Below, piece by piece: positions 57,901-64,000 of a stretch of 64,000 nucleotides of DNA. The notes beneath the pieces were generated by a model that worked only from the letters and a program-made list of their open reading frames with translations, did no database searches and was not told the origin of the DNA. Within the stretch, counting starts at the first letter, position 1; every line of letters begins with the position of its first letter. Origin of the DNA: Eopsaltria australis (taxonomy: Eukaryota > Chordata > Aves > Passeriformes > Petroicidae); contig JAVTVJ010001813.1 of the NCBI GenBank assembly GCA_034509425.1, positions 1 through 64,000 of the forward strand, read 5' to 3'. Position numbers and translations under genes: made by a program.

Positions 57901-58345
57901 CATAGAATCACAGAATCCTTCAAGTTGGAAAAGCCTGCCAGGATCCTCAAGTCCAGCCACTCCCCCAGCACTGCCAAGGCCACTACTAACCCTTGTCCTC
58001 AAGTGCCACATCCACATGGATTTTAAATCCCTGCAGGGATGGGGACTCTACCACTGCCCTGGGCAGCTGTGCCAGGGACTGACAACCCTTTGATGAAGAA
58101 TCTTCCCCAATATCCAATCTAAACCTTCTCTGGCACAGCTTGATGCTGTTTCTTGTTCCTTGAGAGCGAGCCCGACCCCCACCTCGCTGCACCCTCCTGT
58201 CAGGAAGTTGGCGACAGCAAGAAGATCCCCCGTGAGCCTCCTTTTCTCCAGGCTCCTCAGCCGCTCCTGGCGCTCCAGCCCCTTCCCCAGGTTGTCTGTC
58301 CGGTCTCTGGTCACTCTCCGGCCCCTTCATGTCCGAGATTCGGCC
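57901..58345 (-). mobile_element. CR1 LINE 3' fragment, about 445 bp
   Basis: Antisense; CATAGAATCACAGAATCCTT, CTTGTCCTCAAGTGCCACAT, then GCCCGACCCCCACCTCGCTG and CCTCCTTTTCTCCAGGCTCC, reaching a more 5' part of the element than most copies. The distal portion is CpG-rich. Confidence 0.88.
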
Positions 58346-58382
58346 CCGAGCCCGGAGTGTCCCGGGGTGCAGAGCTGCGCTG

Positions 58383-58401
58383 TGGCCGCCAGAGGGCGCG
58401 C
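58383..58401 (+). promoter_or_regulatory. Candidate CTCF-binding site
   Basis: TGGCCGCCAGAGGGCGCGC matches the CTCF core (CCxCxAGRGGGCGC) at essentially every constrained base. A second, imperfect CTCF-like phrase, ACCAGGGGGACGCT, follows at 58420-58433 in the same orientation. The site lies between oppositely oriented CR1s. Confidence 0.6.
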
Positions 58402-58496
58402 AGGACCGGCCCGAGGGGGACCAGGGGGACGCTGGGGGGGGCCTGGGGACAGGGGATGGAGGGACAGGACACGGGAGTGGCTTCACATCGACAGAG

Positions 58497-58696
58497 GGCA
58501 GGGAGAGAGGGGATGTTGGGAAAGAATCCCTCGCTGTGAGGGTGGGGAGGCCCTGACACAGAAGAAGCTGTGGCTGCCCCATCTCTGCAGGCATTCAAGG
58601 CCAGGCCGGACAGGGCTTGGAGAAACCTGGTCTAGTGGAATGAGATGAGTTTGAAGGTCTCTTTCAACTCAAACCGTTCTAGAATTTTGTGAATTG
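58497..58696 (+). mobile_element. CR1 LINE 3' fragment
   Basis: Sense; GTGAGGGTGGGGAGGCCCTG, CAAGGCCAGGCCGGACAGGG and TTCAACTCAAACCGTTCTAG. It is in inverted orientation to the copy ending 150 bp upstream. Confidence 0.88.
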
Positions 58697-61173
58697 CATT
58701 TCTGAAGGAGATTTTCCTCCTTTTTTGGAGGGGTAAAAGAGACAAACTGTGGCGGTGTACCCAAACAGTGGCTGGGGACTTTGGCACCATGTCAGGCTTA
58801 GTGCCAGCATAACAACATTGGCCTAATTGGTATAGCACAGCCTCCTGCTGCACTTGAAAGGTAGAATTTAATAGCGTTCTGCACTCCATGAAAAAATCCC
58901 CTGTAAAAACATGTCCCAGTTCCTGTGCTCTGTTCCCCCGTGGGGTCGGAAGCAGCTCTGTGTACTGTTTGCTTTGTGTGCTTTCCCTTTCCTTCCCCAG
59001 CCTCGCTGCACTAAGGGACTCGTTTCCAAGGCGAGGTGAGCAGCAAGTCATGGCTTGGCAAGGAAAATGACTCCTGGAGGCTCCGTGGTGATCCTGGCTG
59101 GCTGTGGCTCTGCTCTTAGAGAGCAGATCAAGCCCCTCTCCCCAGGAAGGCAGAGTTAGGCAGGGATCTGGAGCTGAACCTTGATATTTGAGAGGACTAT
59201 AACCAGCCTTTGTCATGTTTTTTTGTTGAAATTCAACCAAAATGATGAAAAACCTGCCCTCCCCCTCCTCCAGCTCTTAACATTAAATCTTGGAAACTGA
59301 AGTGGTGATTAGGAAAGTAAACAGGCTCCCTTCCTGCAGGGAAGGCAGGAGTTCGTTCTGCCCAAGCATTGTAGGTTGCAGGGGTTAAGTTACATTTTTC
59401 TTTGGGAGAGGAAAGGAAGATCTCTCCAAGTAATTAACTTAAGATACTGACGCTAATGAAAGGGCTTTCAAGGCTGGAACTGGTGGGGTGGGTGATGGGA
59501 ATCCCCTGCTGAATCAATGACTTTAGGGCTGTAGGAGTGATTCTGCAATTATTAGGCTGAAATGATGTTGAACATGAAGTTAATCCTGTTATCTCTCAGA
59601 TGCTGAGCAAATGGAGTGCTTTGGATAACTCTAATGGGATTATGTGAGTCAATCTGGCACCCTTGCCCTGTTTGGGGCTTTTTCTGATGTTCCTTTTCAG
59701 GATAAAGTATTGATCAGACTTCCTGGAGTTCATGTTGGGAGATGGTGTCTGGGGCAGAGTGTTGCAGCAGTGCTGGTTTGTTTTTTGTTTTTTTTTAATG
59801 AGTTTGACAATGAACACCCTGTTGCCTTCTGAGGCCATTCACTCCTCCACAGCAAGGATCCCTTAAGCTCATCCCTAAATAGATGTTTAGGAAAAGAACT
59901 CAAGAACAAGGACAAGTTTAAAAGGCGACTTCCCTGTGTCACACCTTCCTGGCATCAAGGATCTGCCATTGAGTGAGTTTCTGTGATGGAGACTGTTCTG
60001 GACCATCATATTTGCAGAGAATACTTAGTTCTGGCTTGAAAGTCGCATTTTGCATCCATGATAGCTGGTGGTGATTGTTCTCAACACAAGTAACTGGTGG
60101 GGTGCTGAAAAGGGATTATCTCAGCTTGATTTTAAGCAGTTGGATAAATGGCAAGGTAACCATTGTCAGGAAAACCCAGGAACCAAAATGATCCTGTAAG
60201 GAGGACAGAAGAGCCATAGTGCACATCAGTCACTGGCTGTGGTCATTACAGATGGAGCTGTTTTCCTGCTGGGCACAGACCTCCAGGCTGTACTGGCCTG
60301 ACTTCCATGCAGGCTTTGGATGAGCTGGAACAGTGGTATTGTCACTGCCAGGTCAAGCTCCAGCAGCGGCTGCAGCAGCACAAAACGCAGTGACTCGAGA
60401 CGATCACGTACAGTGGAGAGGTGAAGCCTTACACCCCAGTGAGAACTATAATTTGGGTTTCAAAGTCATGGAAAATGTTTTTCTCTGCTCAATTGCCACT
60501 AAACCAGGCCTCTTGGTTTCAGCATCACCAGAGTACAGAAGTGATACTTGTAACACCCACTAAATGAGCAGATTTTTTGTGCTAAACTAGAAATTTCTAT
60601 AAATACTGTTATTAAAGAATCAGTCAGCTTTTAGTTTCCAAACTTTGATTTTTAAAATTTTTTAAGCGCTGATCTTGTTAAGAACTGCAGATTTTTTGGT
60701 GAGGTTTTGTTTTTATTCTTTTCCCTTATTTCTGTTCCCTTGAGGAAGGTGAGAATTGTTTTGGAAGATTCAAGGAGCTCATTTACTGCAGAAATGGGCT
60801 TCAGGGTTGCTAATGACAAAGTGTCTGGGCTGTCTCGAAGAAGGCACCCAGAGGATGTGGGAGCTGGTATAGCCAAGGGGTCACCTGGGATTTTGGACCA
60901 GTTTAAGTGCCGAGAGGCCAGCCAGCCCTGCTGTTGATAAGGTGGTGGCATCGCACTAGCCTGTAATTCCAGAGACTTCAGGAGATAATTCTTACAGCAA
61001 AGGAGTCAGCACCTTCCACAAGCTTTTTGAGATGGGAATTAAGCACAAGAAAAATTTCTTGATTTCAAACCCAAAGTGCACAGAGAAACAGTTTAATATT
61101 TGTGTTTATACACCATAATTTTTGCATACCACACACTTGCTAGATGATGCCAGTTTCTGTTCAGTGGTGCCCA

Positions 61174-61432
61174 GGGACAGGACAAGGAGCAATGGCCATA
61201 AACTAAAACACAAGTTCCACCTCAACACAAGGAAGAACTTCTTTCCATGAGGGTGGCAGAGCCCTGGTACAGCTGCCCAAGGAGGGCCTGGAGTCTCCCT
61301 CTCTGGAACCATTCCAAACTCACTTGAATGTGTTCCTGTGTCACCTGCTTTGGGTGACCCTGCCTTGGCAGGCAGTTGGACTGGGTGACTTCCAGAGGTC
61401 CCTTCCAACCCCAACTCTTCTGTGTTCCTGTG
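61174..61432 (+). mobile_element. CR1 LINE 3' fragment, fourth subtype
   Basis: Sense; GACAGGACAAGGAGCAATGG, AGTTCCACCTCAACACAAGG, GACTGGGTGACTTCCAGAGG and CCCTTCCAACCCCAACTCTT. Confidence 0.88.
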
Positions 61433-63239
61433 GGTCGAATCCCATTTCCTGCTGGCAGCAGTGCCTGTCGCAGTGCTCTGACTGCAGCCCCATGTCCAGC
61501 CCTGCCAAGTGGGAGGAGAGGGGGGGAGCATTATTTGAGTCTTACAAGTCATTTTCAGCTACTGTTTTGGTGTGGTGCTGCTTGCTCCTAAATAAGGCTG
61601 CTGCTGATGCTCTGCAGACACAGAATGAAGGGAATGAGGTAAAATGAGGAATCTGGGAATGTGTGAAGGGCTGTGTCTGCAAGAGGGGGAGAAACAGCTT
61701 CCTACAAGGTTAGGATTAGCTGTACCTTCAGAACTGTTGGTGTTATCTCATCTCTTGACATTTCCTTTAATTATATGAAACGACCTTGACACTGTAAACA
61801 ATTACCATGGCATTGTCCCTGCACTCATGTGAGTCAGTGTCAGGCATAAACAGCATCTGGTTTGGGGGACCCAAGGTCTGTATGGTTTGGGACACAGTCA
61901 TCCTGTCTGATTTTTGTGCCTTGTTCCTGGATGGCTCTTGGTGCCTGTGGCTGCCACCACCTTGTTTTCCCAAGTTTTCTTGATACTGGCAGAAAACAAG
62001 AGCATCTGGGATTGGGATTTCAGGAGAAGCCGAAGGGAGCGTGCTCTCATTTTGTTTTCAGCTCCTTTGGGCCTCCATAATTCTCTCCTCGGCTCCAAAG
62101 GGGAAGAAGGGGATGTTACACAGCACAACCCCAGCACTGCTTTATTCACATTAGCAGCAATGTTTTACTCATCATGTTTCCATCTTCAGCCTCACTGCTG
62201 CTGCTCAGAGATACCTTGGTGGTTGAGCAAGAGTCAATATTTGGAGTTGAGATTCATTCCCTGTCTTGCTGATGGCTCTTGTCTGGGTGTGACTTGAGGT
62301 CTGGCCGTGTCACTGTTTAGGGTGGCCCATGGTAGATCTATGAAACATAGTTTGGCCAGATGCACTTCCTAAGCATTATCGTGTTCCTTAAATAGAGAAT
62401 TAAGCTTGTATCAACATGAATCACAAAGTTGATAAACTGGAATGGTTCCTCTTGGAGTTGTCTTCTTGTATTGGGCAAATATTTATCCACATTGTTTCCA
62501 AAGGCATATTTGTGCAATAGAAGGAGGTCAGACCTGTAATTACCTGTTAGATTTACTCTGGCAGAAATGGCTTGTAAAAACACAGTACAATTGAAAGGAA
62601 GCTTTTAAACCTTCTCTCTGTGTGTGAACCTAAAGCCCTGGTTTAAAATTTCAAATCTTATGAGAGTTTTCAGTTGCAAGGGTACAAAAAGTATTTTCCT
62701 TGCTGAATTTAAGTGCCCCAACTGAAACTGATCCACCCTTTCTTTTAATTCCTGAACTGTGGCAGGCAATTTGGGTTTCTCTTCCAACTGTATCTGCAGG
62801 AGATGATCAGAAGCTGAGGTTGTGTGCCAGACTTGCCTTGCATTTTAATCAGGAGCTCCTCGCCTAGTCAATAATTAAAGCAGAGCAGGTGCGGTGGGGA
62901 AATTGGGTGTTCCCCAAAAACTAAACCAAGACGCTTTTGTAAGTTTCCCTGAGCAGAGCCAGGCGAGTGAGGGGTGGTAGGATGCCCTGGCACCGCCTGA
63001 CTTGTGCAGTAATTTGGAAAAAATGTAACTTCAGACTGGAGAGCTGGAGGTGTTGAAGGATAATTTGGATTATTGGTGCGGTGCGCCTGCTGCAAGCCCG
63101 TTGGGTTGGCAGAGCAAAGGTGTTTGTGCTGCAGTTTCAGCTGTGAGTATGAAGAGCAAATGCATTTACTGAGATTTTTGTGACACGTTTAAAAGAGGAA
63201 ACAACTTTTACACAGAAATCTTGCTGCCTTTCTTTTCAG

Positions 63240-63316
63240 TTACTGTGTGGGAGAGAGGCTTGCAGCTGAAGTTTGACGTCTTGAAGGATTAGCGGTAGGA
63301 AGAGAAATTTGGGATC
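63240..63316 (+). other. Candidate 77-bp noncoding or poison exon
   Basis: A strong acceptor (GCCTTTCTTTTCAG) and consensus donor GTAAGT bracket 77 bp with stops in all three frames. Joined to the exon at 51322 it would add about 17 codons and stop. It could be an alternative 5'UTR exon. Confidence 0.3.
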
Positions 63317-64000
63317 GTAAGTCTGTGGACCTTGAACTATACACTGAAGACTAACTTAGAGTTAAATATAGTCCTACCTCTTAGGGTTAATTGCAATTTA
63401 ATCTGAATTTAGAGGTTTCATATTTACTGATATTCTTGCTGTTCGCCTGCAGTTTCCAGTGTTGTGCTTAACAGAGTTTGTCCCATTGCTTTTATAAATG
63501 GCATAGATGTACTTACTCTGCTGGAGGACTTGTTTATGTTGGATAATATCTGCACAAAGCTGTGAAGTCTTATGAGTTAGGTTTGTCCTGTAAGGCTGTT
63601 TGTGATGGATGTGACTGCAGCAGCCACTTGCTTGGGAAGAGCACTGTGTTCTGTGCTGGGCCAGCCCTAAAAGCTTGTGCTGGGCAGTGCTTTGGAAGGA
63701 GGGGAATATATTTTGATTTTCTTCATCCCCATGTTTTGAAGTGGGGAGCCTCAGGTGATGTCAGTTTATATGTTTTTCTCTAAATATCTTGAGTTTTTGC
63801 TGCAGGAGAGGGTTAGACAAGAGTCAAGATAAATGCCATTCCTGTTTCTTCTCTAAACAATGCAATAATTAATATAATTTTCTTCTTCATGTTTTTGCTT
63901 AATGCGTTCCTCATAATCTAGCTGGAAGTGACAGATGGGTATCCTGCCTCTTAATGCTTCCCTGCTGGGAGTACGCTGATGCTTTAGTAATGCCTGATGC

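Larger units (their letters stand above)
51369..64000 (+). other. PHACTR4: Inferred PHACTR4 intron 2 (5' 12.6 kb)
   Basis: No long coding exon. It holds six CR1 pieces, a GC-rich block at 58.35-58.47 kb with a CTCF-type motif, and a candidate 77-bp exon at 63240-63316. The intron continues beyond the window. Confidence 0.5.

Noticed and set aside
24501..64000. Search for MED18 between SESN2 and PHACTR4
   Set aside because: No open frame on either strand resembles its long second exon, so it is reported as absent rather than hidden.

Overview
This is avian nuclear DNA. It has vertebrate-type split genes with GT-AG introns, CpG-island promoters, about 25 short 3'-end fragments of CR1 LINEs (the dominant avian retroposon) in both orientations, and one solo LTR of an avian endogenous retrovirus. 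The species cannot be fixed from the sequence alone; the LTR resembles a type common in songbirds and other Neoaves. The gene content corresponds to human 1p35.3.

Layout, all genes on the + strand. (1) 1-14.4 kb: complete FAM76A. A CpG-island promoter is followed by nine coding exons (307 codons), a 6.1-kb intron 6 and a roughly 1.6-kb 3'UTR. (2) 14.4-18.1 kb: intergenic, with four CR1 pieces. (3) 18.2-25.45 kb: complete SESN2 (sestrin 2), with ten coding exons and 473 codons. Its promoter has two inverted CCAAT boxes and its leader carries a GC-rich 10-bp tandem repeat. A solo LTR sits about 55 bp upstream of exon 8. (4) 25.5-27.6 kb: intergenic, ending in a C-rich tract. (5) 27.65 kb to the window end: a CpG promoter with a near-perfect ZNF143-type site, a GT donor after a short leader exon, and then more than 36 kb with no recognisable long coding exon. 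A 47-bp exon at 51,322-51,368 carries a strong-context ATG and five codons. By synteny and exon shape I infer that this is the 5' end of PHACTR4, with the rest beyond the window.

FAM76A is a cysteine-rich protein with eight CxxC pairs and a C-terminal coiled coil. SESN2 is the leucine sensor and GATOR2 inhibitor of the mTORC1 pathway, and every pocket and catalytic residue I could map is present. PHACTR4 is a PP1/actin regulator. The genes share a syntenic block, and nothing in the sequence suggests a joint pathway.

Points worth attention: a 55-bp duplicated noncoding element (51/55 identical) 3.3 kb apart in the inferred PHACTR4 intron; a strong CTCF-type motif lying between two inverted CR1s; the direct FAM76A-SESN2 junction and the absence of MED18; a start-stop AUG-UAA in the SESN2 promoter/leader; and two or three candidate small 5' exons. 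I found no wholly new coding system.
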